Shown: in pieces, positions 41,264-50,670 of the stretch
Layout of the letters: every line of letters starts with the position of its first letter
Numbering within the stretch: the first letter of the stretch is position 1
Source of the DNA: Microbacterium sp. GCS4
GTDB taxonomy: Bacteria; Actinomycetota; Actinomycetes; Actinomycetales; Microbacteriaceae
Assembly: GCF_001262495.1 (NCBI RefSeq)
Contig: NZ_LGYE01000001.1
Span: 1,178,001-1,242,000, forward strand
Reading direction: 5' to 3'
DNA length: 64,000 bases
Program-made: the position numbers and the translations under genes
Notes under the pieces: generated by a model
The model's input: the letters and a program-made list of their open reading frames with translations, nothing else
Told to the model about the DNA's origin: nothing
The model's database searches: none

Positions 41264-42766
41264 TCAGTCGACCCGACCTGCGCTCACCCGAGAGGGGAAG
41301 GATGCTCCGCGCAGGCGCTCCCCGGCGATCTCGGCGCCGATCCGGCTGGCCGCTCCGACCTGGACGACCGGGAGCGGCAGCTCGTGCTCCGGGGCCAGCC
41401 CGACGTTCACGACCACCGCGCGCGGATCCCGCTGCGCCGCCCTCTGGACGAGGTCGCGCTGCGCGGCATCCGCCTCCGGACGGTCGACGAGGATCACGGT
41501 CAGTCCGTCAGCCGCGACCGCGGCGTCGAGCGCGGCGTCCTGCTCCTCGATCGAGGCGCGGGCGACGTCGAGACGCTGCCGGTGGTCGCCTTGCGCGAGC
41601 GCCTCCGCCACGAAGGAGGAGGCGCTGTCGACGGCGAGAGACGATCGGCGGCGGGCGTCCACCACGGCGAGAGCGACGGCGTCGGCGACCGCCCCGGTGA
41701 CGGCAGCACCGACCACGGCACGTGCGTCGAACGGCGGGGCCTCGACGGCCCCGGCGCCGCGCGCGCGCAGCTTCGCAGCGAGAGTCGTCACGCGGGCGGC
41801 GGCCTCCTCGACGCGCTCGCGCGGGAGCGATCCGTCGCGCAGCGCCGTGACGATGCCGTCGCGCGCCGCGCGGAAGTCGCGCTCGTCCTGGTCGGCCAGC
41901 GCGGCATCGCCGGGGTTCGTGGGGTTGCCGATGCACAGCAGGTCGGCGCCGGCGGCGAGAGCGAGCGCCGCTCCCCCGCCGATGCCGACGGTCTCGCGGA
42001 TCGCCGCCATGTCGAGCGCGTCCGTGATGACGACGCCGTAGAAGCCCCACTCGCGCAGCATCCCGAGCACCCGCGGGTTTAGCGTGGCGGGCGCCTCGCC
42101 CCACGCGGGGACGACGATGTGGGCGGTCATGATCGAGTCCACTCCCGCGTCGATCGCGGCGCGGAACGGCGCGAGGTGCGCGCGCTCGAACTCCTCGAGG
42201 TCGAGGGTGATCTCGGGCAGCGAGTGGTGCGAGTCGAGGTGCGTGTCGCCGTGGCCGGGGAAGTGCTTGACGCACGCCGCGACCCCTCCGCGCTGGATGC
42301 CTTCGACCTCTGCGACGGCATGCCGCGAGACGAGCGACTCCTCGCTGCCGAACGAGCGCACACCGATCACCGGGTTCCGCGGATCGGTGTTGACGTCCGC
42401 CACGGGTCCGAGCACGACGTTGCCGCCGATCGCGGCCACGCGCCGCGCGAGCTCGGCTCCGGTCGCGCGTGTGGCCGCGAGATCGTCGAGCTGTCCGAGC
42501 TGGGCGGCGCCGGGAAGGGTCGAGCCCGTCGCGGACTCGAGCCGCGTGACGCTGCCGCCCTCCTCATCGATGCCGATCAGGGCGTCCGGGTTCGCTTCCA
42601 GGATCGCGTCGCTGAGCGCCGACAGCCCCTCTCCGATGTTCTGCCCGAAATACACGACCCCGGCGAGTCCGTCGCGGAGCTCGGCGAGCAGCCACTCCGG
42701 AGCCTCGGTGCCGAAGAAGCCGGGCCACAGCACTCGGTTCGCGAGCCGCTCGAGGTCGTCGCTCAT
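41264..42766 (-). CDS. Glycoside hydrolase family 3, beta-N-acetylhexosaminidase (NagZ-like)
   Basis: A 500-residue GH3 enzyme with no signal peptide, so cytoplasmic. GIDEEGGSVTRL (65-76), the dyad motif KHFPGHGDTHLDSH (167-180, with Asp178 and His180) and the nucleophile Asp249 in VITDALDM identify the NagZ group, which removes terminal beta-GlcNAc. A second C-terminal domain of about 160 residues follows, as in two-domain NagZ. The ATG at 42766 overlaps the permease stop (ATGA). Together with the ABC importer and RpiR gene it suggests use of amino-sugar disaccharides from cell walls or chitin. Confidence 0.92.
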   Translation of the reverse strand: MSDDLERLANRVLWPGFFGTEAPEWLLAELRDGLAGVVYFGQNIGEGLSALSDAILEANPDALIGIDEEGGSVTRLESATGSTLPGAAQLGQLDDLAATRATGAELARRVAAIGGNVVLGPVADVNTDPRNPVIGVRSFGSEESLVSRHAVAEVEGIQRGGVAACVKHFPGHGDTHLDSHHSLPEITLDLEEFERAHLAPFRAAIDAGVDSIMTAHIVVPAWGEAPATLNPRVLGMLREWGFYGVVITDALDMAAIRETVGIGGGAALALAAGADLLCIGNPTNPGDAALADQDERDFRAARDGIVTALRDGSLPRERVEEAAARVTTLAAKLRARGAGAVEAPPFDARAVVGAAVTGAVADAVALAVVDARRRSSLAVDSASSFVAEALAQGDHRQRLDVARASIEEQDAALDAAVAADGLTVILVDRPEADAAQRDLVQRAAQRDPRAVVVNVGLAPEHELPLPVVQVGAASRIGAEIAGERLRGASFPSRVSAGRVD

Positions 42767-43596
42767 CCCTTGACCGCTCCCGCCACCATGCCGGCCGAGA
42801 GACGGCGCTGCACGATCACGAAGAAGATCATGACCGGGAGGGTGATGATCGTCGACGCGGCCATGATGCTGCCCCAGTCGTTCGCGTACAGGCCGAAGAA
42901 CGACTTGAGCCCGATCGAGACCGTGTACTGGTCGGTCTGCGCGCCGAGGATCGTCATCGCGAAGATGAACTCGTTCCAGGCCGTGATGAAGCTGAAAATG
43001 CTGGTCGCGACGAGACCCGGCATCACGAGCGGCAGCAGGATCGAGCGGAACATGCGCCACCAGCTCGCGCCGTCGATGTACGCCGCCTCCTCAAGCTCCA
43101 CCGGCACTGCCGCGACGAAACCGCGCAGCATCCAGATGCCGAAGGCGAGCGACAGCGCCACGTACACGACCATGAGTCCCAGGATGCTGTTGAGCAGCCC
43201 GAGCGTCTTGACCTGGAGGAACAGCGGGATCACGAGGGCCTCGAGCGGCACCATCTGCACCACGAGGATCATCATCAGGATCGTGGTGCGGAACTTGAAC
43301 TTGAACCGGGCGACGGCCACGGCCGCGAGCAGGCACACCAGGGCGCTCACGAGGACCGTGACGAGCGCCACGATCGCCGAGTTCCGGAGGAAGGTGCCGA
43401 ACCCGCCCTCGGTGAGCACGAAGGCGAAGTTGTCGAAGGTGAACTCCTGCGGGAGCAGCGACTGCCCACCCGACGACGCCTTCTTGTCGAAGGCGCTGGA
43501 GACCATCCAGTAGACGGGGAACAGCGTGAAGAGTAGGACGGCGGCGACGCCGATCCCGACGCCGATGCGCGAACGGAGCCTGGGGCGCGGGTTCAC
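42763..43596 (-). CDS. Carbohydrate ABC transporter permease (MalG type)
   Basis: A 277-residue permease with six helices and the EAA loop (ELEEAAYIDGASWWRMFRSI), of the MalG/CUT1 group that imports di- and oligosaccharides. It starts with GTG at 43596, overlapping the previous stop (GTGA) with AAGGAGG 7 bases upstream. Its stop overlaps the GH3 start. The long open frame upstream to 44181 lies over the partner permease gene. Confidence 0.92.
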   Translation of the reverse strand: MNPRPRLRSRIGVGIGVAAVLLFTLFPVYWMVSSAFDKKASSGGQSLLPQEFTFDNFAFVLTEGGFGTFLRNSAIVALVTVLVSALVCLLAAVAVARFKFKFRTTILMMILVVQMVPLEALVIPLFLQVKTLGLLNSILGLMVVYVALSLAFGIWMLRGFVAAVPVELEEAAYIDGASWWRMFRSILLPLVMPGLVATSIFSFITAWNEFIFAMTILGAQTDQYTVSIGLKSFFGLYANDWGSIMAASTIITLPVMIFFVIVQRRLSAGMVAGAVKG

Positions 43597-44570
43597 AGCT
43601 CGTCCTCCTTCATGAGGGAGCGGATGTAGACGATCGTGATGCCGATCAGCACGAGCGTGAGCAGCACGGCGAGCGCCGCACCGAAGCCGTAGCGGTTCTG
43701 CCCGAAGGACTCCACGTACGACCACACGCCGAGGTTGAGCACCTGACGGTTGCCGCCGCTGCCGCCGGGCATCAGGTACACCTGCGCGAAGACCTTGAAG
43801 TCCCAGATGGTCGACAGGATGATGACGACCGAGAATACGGGCTTGAGGGTCGGGAAGATGATCTTCCAGAAGCGCGTCCACGCACCTGCTCCGTCGAGGG
43901 CAGCCGCCTCGAGCATCTCCTTGGAGACGCCCAGGAGTCCGGCGAGCACCGTGATCGCCACGAACGGGAAGCCGTGGTGCACGACGTTGAGCAGGACGAT
44001 GGCGTAGAACGACCACTGGTTCGTGAACCAGTTGACCGAGCCGTCCATTAGACCGAGGTCCTTGAGCACGGTGTTGAAGATGCCACGGTCGGCATCGAAG
44101 ATGAAGGTCCAGACGTACGTGCCGGTCACGGCGGGCATCGCCCACGCGACCATGATGCAGCTGGAGACGATGGTGCGCCACACCGGGCCGAGGCGAGCGA
44201 GCAGCAGCGCGACGAGCGTGCCGACGGCCACGGTGACGAACACGGCGACGGCGGCGAAGCCGACGGTGTTCGGCAGCACCACCGTCCAGAGGGTCGGGTT
44301 GGTGAGCGCCTCAGCGTAGTTCTCGAGGCCGATCCAGTTGCTCTCCCCCGTGTTGATCTCGCGCAGACCGTAGTCCTGCAGGGAGTAGATGACCACCTGG
44401 ACGAGCGGCCAGAGCATGAGCACCGCGAGGATGATCAGCCCGGGAGCGAGGAGGAGCCAGGGGCGGGCCGTGATCAGCGAGAGGCCCCGCTTCTTCGGCC
44501 GGCCGCCGGCCACGGAGGCGGAGGTGGACTCCGCCTTCGTGGCCGGCAGTGGCGCTTGCACCATCGACAT
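43593..44570 (-). CDS. Carbohydrate ABC transporter permease (MalF type)
   Basis: A 325-residue permease with six helices and the EAA loop (MLEAAALDGAGAWTRFWKII), the MalF-like partner in a CUT1 sugar importer. The N-terminal 30 residues are polar and cytoplasmic. Start ATG at 44570 is 22 bases after the binding-protein stop; no strong ribosome site is visible, so coupling is likely. No ATPase gene is in the operon, so a shared MsiK-type ATPase elsewhere must power it. Confidence 0.92.
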   Translation of the reverse strand: MSMVQAPLPATKAESTSASVAGGRPKKRGLSLITARPWLLLAPGLIILAVLMLWPLVQVVIYSLQDYGLREINTGESNWIGLENYAEALTNPTLWTVVLPNTVGFAAVAVFVTVAVGTLVALLLARLGPVWRTIVSSCIMVAWAMPAVTGTYVWTFIFDADRGIFNTVLKDLGLMDGSVNWFTNQWSFYAIVLLNVVHHGFPFVAITVLAGLLGVSKEMLEAAALDGAGAWTRFWKIIFPTLKPVFSVVIILSTIWDFKVFAQVYLMPGGSGGNRQVLNLGVWSYVESFGQNRYGFGAALAVLLTLVLIGITIVYIRSLMKEDEL

Positions 44571-44592
44571 GAGGTGATATTGCCTAACTGTC

Positions 44593-45891
44593 TTACTGGT
44601 TGAGGAGGTCGGTCATCTCCACGGCGGCGTCCTTCGTCGCGGTCGCGACGTCCTTCTGCCCGCTGAGGATGGCCTGGATCATGGCGTTGGTCGTCTTCTT
44701 GGCCTGGACGGCTCCGAAGTTCGGGGTGACCGGCACGGATGCGCCTCCCTCGACCATCTGCTCCGCGAACGGCGCGACCAGCGGGTCGGTCGAGGCGAGG
44801 GCCTCTTCCATAGCCGACTGGACGCCCGGGAAGTATCCGGTCTCGTTCGCCCACTTCTCGGCGAACTCGCCCGTGGTCATGAGCTGCACGAACTTCCATG
44901 CGAGGTCGGCGTTCTTCGTGGTGTTGAACACCGACAGGTGCGAGCCGCCGAGCACGGACGGGGCGATGCCGCCGTCCTCACCGGGGATCACGGCCGCGCC
45001 GATCTTGCCCTCGAGGTCGGGGTTCGCCTCGATCAGCGCCTTCGGGGTCCACGAGCCCGAGAGCATCATGGCGACGTTGCCCTGGGTGAACGCGTCACGC
45101 AGGTCGGTCTCCTTCCAGGTGGTCGCACCCGCGGAGGAGAAGCCGTGCTCGGTCGCGAGACCTGTGTAGAACTCGATGCCGGCCTGCGACTCCGCGCTGT
45201 CGAGCTCGCTGGTCCACTCGCCGCCCTTCTGCGTAGCGACCTCGCCGCCCGCGCCCCAGACCCAGGGGTAGACCTGGAACTCGGCGTCGCCCGGGACCGG
45301 GAACGGCAGCATGTCGGGCTTGGCGGCCTTGATGGCGTCGCCCGCGGCGACGATGTCGTCCCACGTCTTCGGGGCTTCGAGGCCGAGCTCCTCGAACACG
45401 TCGGTGCGGTAGACGATCGAACGGACACCGGCGTACCACGGCATGCCGTAGAGCTCGTCCTCGTAGGTGCCGGCGACCGCGAGACCCTCGACGAGGTCGT
45501 CGCGCAGGCCCTTCTCAGCGTCGACATAGGAGTCGAGCGGCTCGAGCGCGCCGGCGTCGGCGAACTCCGCGGTCCAGGTGGTGCCGGTCTCGGCGACGTC
45601 GGGGGTCGTGCCGCCGGCGATCGAGGTGACGAACCGGTCGTGGGCGTCGGCCCACTGGATCTCCTCGATCGTGACCGTCGCGCCGGTCTCGTCCTCGAAG
45701 GCCTTCGAGACCTCGTCGTAGAAGGCGCTGGAGTCGGGGTTGGTGCCCTTCATGATCCAGACGGTGAGCTCCTGGCCTTCGCCGTCGACTGCTCCGCCGT
45801 TGTCGCCGCCGGTGCTTCCGCCGGCGCAGGCCGCCAGGCCCAGGGTGGCCACGGCGCCGAGCGCCACGACCGGAAGGATGCGCTTGTGCAT
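44593..45891 (-). CDS. Sugar ABC transporter substrate-binding lipoprotein
   Basis: A 432-residue extracellular binding lipoprotein of the CUT1 group. Signal peptide and lipobox LAAC give the acylated Cys22; YDEVSKAFEDETGATVTIEE, AGGTTPDVAETGTTW, MPWYAGVRSIVYR and AAVIPGEDGG are typical. GAGGAG precedes the ATG at 45891. It is the first gene of the operon ABC-GH3-RpiR, and its ligand is probably a GlcNAc-containing disaccharide, by association. Confidence 0.93.
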   Translation of the reverse strand: MHKRILPVVALGAVATLGLAACAGGSTGGDNGGAVDGEGQELTVWIMKGTNPDSSAFYDEVSKAFEDETGATVTIEEIQWADAHDRFVTSIAGGTTPDVAETGTTWTAEFADAGALEPLDSYVDAEKGLRDDLVEGLAVAGTYEDELYGMPWYAGVRSIVYRTDVFEELGLEAPKTWDDIVAAGDAIKAAKPDMLPFPVPGDAEFQVYPWVWGAGGEVATQKGGEWTSELDSAESQAGIEFYTGLATEHGFSSAGATTWKETDLRDAFTQGNVAMMLSGSWTPKALIEANPDLEGKIGAAVIPGEDGGIAPSVLGGSHLSVFNTTKNADLAWKFVQLMTTGEFAEKWANETGYFPGVQSAMEEALASTDPLVAPFAEQMVEGGASVPVTPNFGAVQAKKTTNAMIQAILSGQKDVATATKDAAVEMTDLLNQ

Positions 45892-46046
45892 CAGGGATCT
45901 CCTCTTTGAACGTCCTGGCGGCATCGGGGTGCCTACCACGTAGGAAAAAGTATTCACGACTAACAAATTTCCTGCAAGTTATTCTCAGAAACGTCACGCA
46001 GCCGTAACATCAGGCGTCGTCAGGGTTCCCGGGTAGGCTCTGCGGC
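45892..46046. promoter_or_regulatory. Divergent promoter region with an AT-rich patch
   Basis: The 155 bases between the sugar-binding gene and the LCP gene contain an unusually AT-rich stretch (about 45935-45990) with AGGAAA ... TTTCCT and TTATTC motifs. On the minus strand TTGCAG or TTGTTA could pair with TACTTT or TACGTG as a promoter; the RpiR operator is probably here. The LCP TAGGCT box is at 46034-46039. Confidence 0.5.
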
Positions 46047-47303
46047 ATGTCAGGCGCCCTCGACGATCCGAGACGGTCCACGGTCGCGCGTCACGCGACT
46101 CTCCCGACACCCACAGCCTTCTCATCCTTCCTCAAGATCCTGGGGATCTCTCTCAGCGTGCTGCTGGTATCGGCGGTCGCCGTGGCCGGGTTCGTCGCGA
46201 GCGACCTGCTGAACCGCGTCGGCGAAGGTGCGGTCGCTCTCGAGGGCTCGGGCGAGGTCGCCCCTCCCTCGCTCGGCGCCTACCCCGACGACAAGGCGTT
46301 CAGCATCCTGGTCGTCGGAACCGACGAATGCGGCGAGATCACGACGCAGCTGCTCGGAGAGCGCTGCGAGGATCAGGACGGCGGCGTGCGCAACGACGTC
46401 AACCTCCTCGTGCACGTCTCGGCGGCACCGCGCAACGTCACCGTGGTGTCCTTCCCGCGCGATCTCATGGTCGAGGTGCCGGAGTGCACGAAGGACGACG
46501 GCTCGACGGCGTCGTCGATGTCGAAGGCGCCGCTCAACTCGGTGTTCGAACACGCGGGCGTCTCCTGCGTCGCGAAGACCGTCACGGGGCTCAGCGACAT
46601 CCCGATCGAGTTCGCCGCCAAGATCAGCTTCGACGGTGTGATCGAGATCACCGACGCGATCGGCGGAGTCGAGGTGTGCGTCGCCGGAGACGGCATCCGC
46701 GACTCGCAGGCCGGCATAAACCTGCCCGTCGGAACCCACACGGTGTCGGGCGCCGACGCCCTCGCGTTCATCCGCACCCGTCACGGCGTGGGGGACGAGA
46801 GCGACCTCGCGCGCATCTCGAATCAGCAGCAGTACATGTCGCGCCTGGCGAAGAAGATCCTCAGCGCCGAGACCCTGAGCGACCCCTCGACGGTGCTGCG
46901 GCTCGCCAACACGGTCGCCGACAACATCGTGCCCAGCGAGTCGCTGAGCAACCCGCTGACCCTGAGCCAGCTCGCGCTCGCGCTCAAGGACGTGCGATTC
47001 TCGGACTTCGTGTTCGTGCAATACCCCAACCTCGACGACCCGGACAACCCCGGAGTCAAGGTCGTGCCCGACGAGTCAGCGGCAGAACCGCTGTGGGCGG
47101 CGCTCGCGGCGGGCGAGCCGATCACGCTGTCCGGCGACGTGGCGACGAACGACAGCGTCGAGCTCTCGACACCCGACCCCGCACCCGACGACGCGGCCGC
47201 GACGCCCGACGCCACGGCGGCCCCGCGCGCCACCCTCCCGCCCGAGATCTCGGGGCAGAGCGTCGACCAGGAGACCTGCTCGGTCGGCAACCAGTCACGC
47301 TGA
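46047..47303 (+). CDS. LytR-CpsA-Psr (LCP) family wall-polymer ligase
   Basis: A 418-residue LCP protein that attaches teichoic-acid-type or other polymers to peptidoglycan outside the membrane. A membrane anchor at 28-52 precedes the catalytic domain with VGTDECGEITTQLLGERC-like entry, GGVRNDVNLLVHV (Arg-Asn-Asp), SFPRDLMVEVP, FIRTRHGVGDESDLARISNQ (the Arg cluster) and a Pro-Ala-rich tail. The ATG is 7 bases after TAGGCT, indicating a leaderless message. Confidence 0.9.
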   Translation: MSGALDDPRRSTVARHATLPTPTAFSSFLKILGISLSVLLVSAVAVAGFVASDLLNRVGEGAVALEGSGEVAPPSLGAYPDDKAFSILVVGTDECGEITTQLLGERCEDQDGGVRNDVNLLVHVSAAPRNVTVVSFPRDLMVEVPECTKDDGSTASSMSKAPLNSVFEHAGVSCVAKTVTGLSDIPIEFAAKISFDGVIEITDAIGGVEVCVAGDGIRDSQAGINLPVGTHTVSGADALAFIRTRHGVGDESDLARISNQQQYMSRLAKKILSAETLSDPSTVLRLANTVADNIVPSESLSNPLTLSQLALALKDVRFSDFVFVQYPNLDDPDNPGVKVVPDESAAEPLWAALAAGEPITLSGDVATNDSVELSTPDPAPDDAAATPDATAAPRATLPPEISGQSVDQETCSVGNQSR

Positions 47304-47334
47304 TCGCCGGCCGCGGAGCGCGTAGTCTCGGAGC

Positions 47335-48195
47335 ATGGGCAGGACTCGCGCACGGGATACGGAGCACCCGCAGGCACGGCTCGACCACGGCGGCCTCGCG
47401 CGCATCGTCCCCTCCGACTTCACGAACGGCTTCGAGCTGATCGTCGACGACACCCCGCAGTCGCACGTCGACCTCGACGACCCCACGCACCTGCACTTCG
47501 AGTACATCGTGCGGATGGGCGCCGTGATCGACCAGCTGCCCGACGGCCCCCTCACTGCCGTGCACCTCGGCGCCGGCGCGCTCACGATCCCCCGCTACGT
47601 CGAGGCCACTCGTCCCGGTTCGCGCCAGCAGGTCATCGAGCTCGAAGCGCCGCTCGCGGCCCTCGTGCGCGAGCACCTGCCGCTCCCCCGCGGCGCAGCG
47701 ATCCGCGTGCGCATCGGAGACGCCCGCGAGGGAGTCGGACGTCTGCCCGCCGCGCTGCAGGACAGCAGCGATCTCGTCGTGTCCGACGTCTACTCCGGGG
47801 CGCAGACCCCCGCGCATCTCACCAGCGTCGAGTTCTACCGCGAGCTGCGTGCTCTGCTCGCCCCCGCCGGCGTGCTCCTCGTGAACGTCGCCGACGGACC
47901 GGGACTCGCGTTCGCGCGGCGCCAGGTCGCGACGATCGCCGAAGTGCTCCCCGAGATCGGCGTGCTCGCCGACACCCAGGTGGTCAAGGGCCGACGCTTC
48001 GGCAACCTCGTGATCGCCGCCTCCGCCTCACCGCTGCCCACGGAATGGCTCCCGCGGATGCTCGCCGCAGGACCGCATCCCGCGAAGATCGCGCAGGGAG
48101 CCGAGGTCGCAGCCTTCATCCAGGGGGCACGCCTCGTGACCGATGCGGACGCCGTCGCCTCGCCGCGTCCCGACGCCTCCCTCTTCCTGCGCTGA
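47335..48195 (+). CDS. Spermidine synthase-like / SAM-dependent methyltransferase-fold protein
   Basis: A 286-residue protein with the Rossmann fold of spermidine synthases: GAGAL at 79-83, Glu102, Asp129 and the Asp151 of VSDVYSGAQ. In actinobacteria such free-standing proteins are usually annotated spermidine synthase or methyltransferase, but polyamine synthesis is unproven. The ATG follows TAGTCT by 6 bases (leaderless). Confidence 0.75.
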   Translation: MGRTRARDTEHPQARLDHGGLARIVPSDFTNGFELIVDDTPQSHVDLDDPTHLHFEYIVRMGAVIDQLPDGPLTAVHLGAGALTIPRYVEATRPGSRQQVIELEAPLAALVREHLPLPRGAAIRVRIGDAREGVGRLPAALQDSSDLVVSDVYSGAQTPAHLTSVEFYRELRALLAPAGVLLVNVADGPGLAFARRQVATIAEVLPEIGVLADTQVVKGRRFGNLVIAASASPLPTEWLPRMLAAGPHPAKIAQGAEVAAFIQGARLVTDADAVASPRPDASLFLR

Positions 48196-48295
48196 TCCGC
48201 GGACCTGATCCAGATGCGCGCGTCCGGGGCGTGCCGCCCCGGCGTTCGCGGCCTCGGAAGGCACACTGGTCTGGGGATGCTGCGGAAGGAGAGCA

Positions 48296-48823
48296 ATGAG
48301 TGTCATCCGAGGATACGACCGGGACAGTCTTCGCGAACTGGTCGATCCCGAGGAATGCGCGGCGCGGCTCGCGGAGATCGAGAGCCAGCGCAGCCTCCCC
48401 GCCCTGCTCGAGCGGGTCTTCCTCCTCAAGGTGCTGAACCGCCTCGACGAGGCACTCGCGCTCGCCGACGACACCGTGCGTCAGGCCCGCATGGCCGGCA
48501 CCCGCAGAGACGTCATCCGCGCGCGCGTGCTGCACGCCACGGTGCTGCAGAACCGCCGGGCGCACGCGGCGGCCGAGCAGGAGCTCGCGACCTGCGCGTC
48601 CGAGGCGGAGGGCCAGAGGTGGGTGTCGATCGCCGCGTTCGCACACCACCACCACGGCCGGAACGCCTACGAGGCGGGTGACTACGACACGGCCCGCGAG
48701 AGCTTCAAGCAGTCCCTGTTCCTGCGCCGGGAGGCCGGAGCGGACGACCGCGAACTGGAGACCGTTCTCCTCGCGATCGAGGCGGCGGAGCGCCGACGCT
48801 CCTCGGAGCTCCTCGCAGGCTGA
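48296..48823 (+). CDS. TPR-like hypothetical protein
   Basis: A 175-residue, all-helical soluble protein. Repeating pairs of helices (ALLERVFLLKVLNRLDEALA; VIRARVLHATVLQNRRAHAA; AFAHHHHGRNAYEAGDYDTA) resemble tetratricopeptide repeats; the last one, with GDYDTARESFKQSL, is the clearest. AAGGAG is 4 bases before the ATG. Function is unknown. Confidence 0.72.
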   Translation: MSVIRGYDRDSLRELVDPEECAARLAEIESQRSLPALLERVFLLKVLNRLDEALALADDTVRQARMAGTRRDVIRARVLHATVLQNRRAHAAAEQELATCASEAEGQRWVSIAAFAHHHHGRNAYEAGDYDTARESFKQSLFLRREAGADDRELETVLLAIEAAERRRSSELLAG

Positions 48824-48879
48824 GATCATCCGGGTCGACCCTGCCCCGCGATGTCGGCGGCATGGCTTAGCCTGAGCGC

Positions 48880-49368
48880 ATGGCGGAACTGGAACGAGTG
48901 CGCGTCTGGGGCGAGGCACTCATCGCGATGCACCTCGACGACACCTGGTCGTTCGGCTTCGACCATGCGAAGAGACGTGCGGGGCAGTGCGACTACTCCA
49001 AGAAGCGCATCACCGTCTCGCGATACCTCGCCGCGCGGTTCGACGACGACGAGATCCATCAGGTGCTGCTGCACGAGGTCGCGCACGCGCTGGCCGGTCA
49101 CGCCGCCGCGCACGGCCCGACGTGGAAGCGCGTGGCGCGCGACCTCGGCTACGTCGGGGGCACGACGCATCACGGCGAGACCGCGGTCGAGCTCGCACCC
49201 TGGGTCGGCAGCTGCCCGGCCGGGCACGTGACCTACCGGCACCGTCGTCCGACGAGGGCCACCTCCTGCGCCCGATGCTCACGGAGCTTCGACGCGCGGT
49301 ACGTGTTCACCTGGACCCGGCGCGAGATCGGCGCCGACGTGCGACTCGCCGCGCAGATGTCTCGCTGA
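48880..49368 (+). CDS. SprT-like zinc metalloprotein
   Basis: A 162-residue SprT-type protein: HEVAH at 65-69 with a third ligand in the following HAAAHG, and a C-terminal Cys4 zinc finger (SCPAGH, SCARCSR). SprT-like domains occur in DNA-repair proteases such as SPRTN; the bacterial role is not established. The ATG lies 6 bases after TAGCCT, so probably leaderless. It is convergent with the DUF3054 gene, only 11 bases away. Confidence 0.85.
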   Translation: MAELERVRVWGEALIAMHLDDTWSFGFDHAKRRAGQCDYSKKRITVSRYLAARFDDDEIHQVLLHEVAHALAGHAAAHGPTWKRVARDLGYVGGTTHHGETAVELAPWVGSCPAGHVTYRHRRPTRATSCARCSRSFDARYVFTWTRREIGADVRLAAQMSR

Positions 49369-49379
49369 CCCGCCCGACG

Positions 49380-49883
49380 TCAGGGGCGACGATCGGTCCC
49401 GTCGGAGTCGGGATGCGTCGCCTCGGGACGTTCGTGAGCGTCTGCGTCCGCGATCATCGGATCGACGATCGGGTCGTCTTCGGCCGGTTCCGCTGAGGTG
49501 CGCACGTCATCCGCGTCAACTCCGCGCGCTGCGCGTCGGCGGAGGAACGCGGCGACCGCCCGCCATCCCACGAGCAGCACACCCAGCGTGATCGTCGCGA
49601 CGATCACGAAGGCGATCTGCGCGGTGTCGCCCGACACGAGGCGAAGCAGGATGCCGCCCACGACCGTCACGACCCACACCACGACACCCCACAGCAGCGA
49701 CCACGGTCGGCGCGGACGCGCGGGCAGCAGCGCCGCCACGAGGTGCCCGAGCAGCAGAGCGACGAGGAAGGGCCAGGCGGTGACGAGGAAGCCGCCGGGG
49801 TCCTCCTGATGCGAGGCGCGGCCGATGACCGCGAAGACGAGCACGAAGACGGCGTCGAGTATGACCGCGGGGACGTACCTCAT
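49380..49883 (-). CDS. DUF3054 family membrane protein
   Basis: A 167-residue membrane protein with four helices (residues 5-22, 33-52, 60-83 and 90-112) and an acidic, likely disordered tail. The pattern (DAVFVLVFAVIGRASH, then PFLVALLLGHLVA and WGVVVWVVTVVGGILLRL) is typical of the uncharacterised DUF3054 family. ATG 49883 follows TAGGGT by 6 bases, so leaderless. Function unknown. Confidence 0.82.
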   Translation of the reverse strand: MRYVPAVILDAVFVLVFAVIGRASHQEDPGGFLVTAWPFLVALLLGHLVAALLPARPRRPWSLLWGVVVWVVTVVGGILLRLVSGDTAQIAFVIVATITLGVLLVGWRAVAAFLRRRAARGVDADDVRTSAEPAEDDPIVDPMIADADAHERPEATHPDSDGTDRRP

Positions 49884-49946
49884 GTCCCGACCCTACGATG
49901 CGCCTGCGACTTCACGCGCAGGACTCACCCGAACGGGGCCGACGCC

Positions 49947-50603
49947 TCAGTCGAACGCGACGAACTCCCCGTCACGCAGCACCGGGACGACGTCGAGCGC
50001 GTCGATCTCCGCCGCCGCGGCCGCCGTGGTCGGCGTGATCCCCGCCTCCGTCATGCGCTCGGTCGCCGACACTCCCTCGGCGATCTCGCGCGCGGACCCG
50101 CTGGCGCTGATCATGTGACGCAGAGCACGGCGCAACGCGCGGAACCCCTCGGCTGCGACCGCGGCGTCGGGGGCCGTGTGGTCGATGCCACGGCTCGTGA
50201 GGGCGTCGATCACCGCGCCGGCTCCGAGGTGGTCCTCGACGGCGAAACGCAGCACGCCGTCGGCGTCGGACTCGCCCGCCGCGATGACCGCGACCGAGGT
50301 GCGGGCCTGGCGGCGCTCCTGCAGGGTCGTGATCGCCGTCGCGACGGCGGTCGCGTTGCGGATCCCTCCCACGAGCACGATCGCGTCGCCGGCGGCGGCA
50401 GCCACGGCGGCGCCGTTGCGCGACCAGCCCAGAGCCCCATCGAGGGCGACCGATGCGCCGGCTGCGACGGCATCCGCGACGGTCGAGGAGAACCGCAGCA
50501 CGTCGATCACCACGACGATGTCGGCCGGAGCCAGACGGGCGAGCCCGTCCGTCCCCCAGTCGAGGCGCACCTGATACGTGGACTGGTCGAAGGGCGTCGG
50601 CAT
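49947..50603 (-). CDS. 2-phosphosulfolactate phosphatase (ComB) family protein
   Basis: A 218-residue ComB-fold protein with VVVIDVLRFSST (Asp34), GGIRNA and AAGESDADG motifs of this Mg-dependent phosphatase family. In methanogens ComB acts in coenzyme M synthesis; actinobacteria lack that route, so the physiological substrate here is unknown. The ATG is 6 bases after TAGGCT, so leaderless. It is transcribed leftward between the DUF3054 gene and the FtsX permease, with about 65-base gaps, so probably monocistronic. Confidence 0.85.
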   Translation of the reverse strand: MPTPFDQSTYQVRLDWGTDGLARLAPADIVVVIDVLRFSSTVADAVAAGASVALDGALGWSRNGAAVAAAAGDAIVLVGGIRNATAVATAITTLQERRQARTSVAVIAAGESDADGVLRFAVEDHLGAGAVIDALTSRGIDHTAPDAAVAAEGFRALRRALRHMISASGSAREIAEGVSATERMTEAGITPTTAAAAAEIDALDVVPVLRDGEFVAFD

Positions 50604-50670
50604 CCGTCCAGCCTAGGGCGCGACGACACCCCCGCCCTCCGGAGAAGGCGAGGGTGTCGAAAGATGACGG

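Noticed and set aside
38436-42041. Plus-strand open frame of 1201 codons
   Set aside because: It spans the PfkB, HTH, RpiR and GH3 genes in other frames and reads as Arg-rich filler.
46122-47021. Minus-strand open frame across the LCP gene
   Set aside because: The plus-strand LCP gene has motifs, a membrane anchor and a leaderless start.
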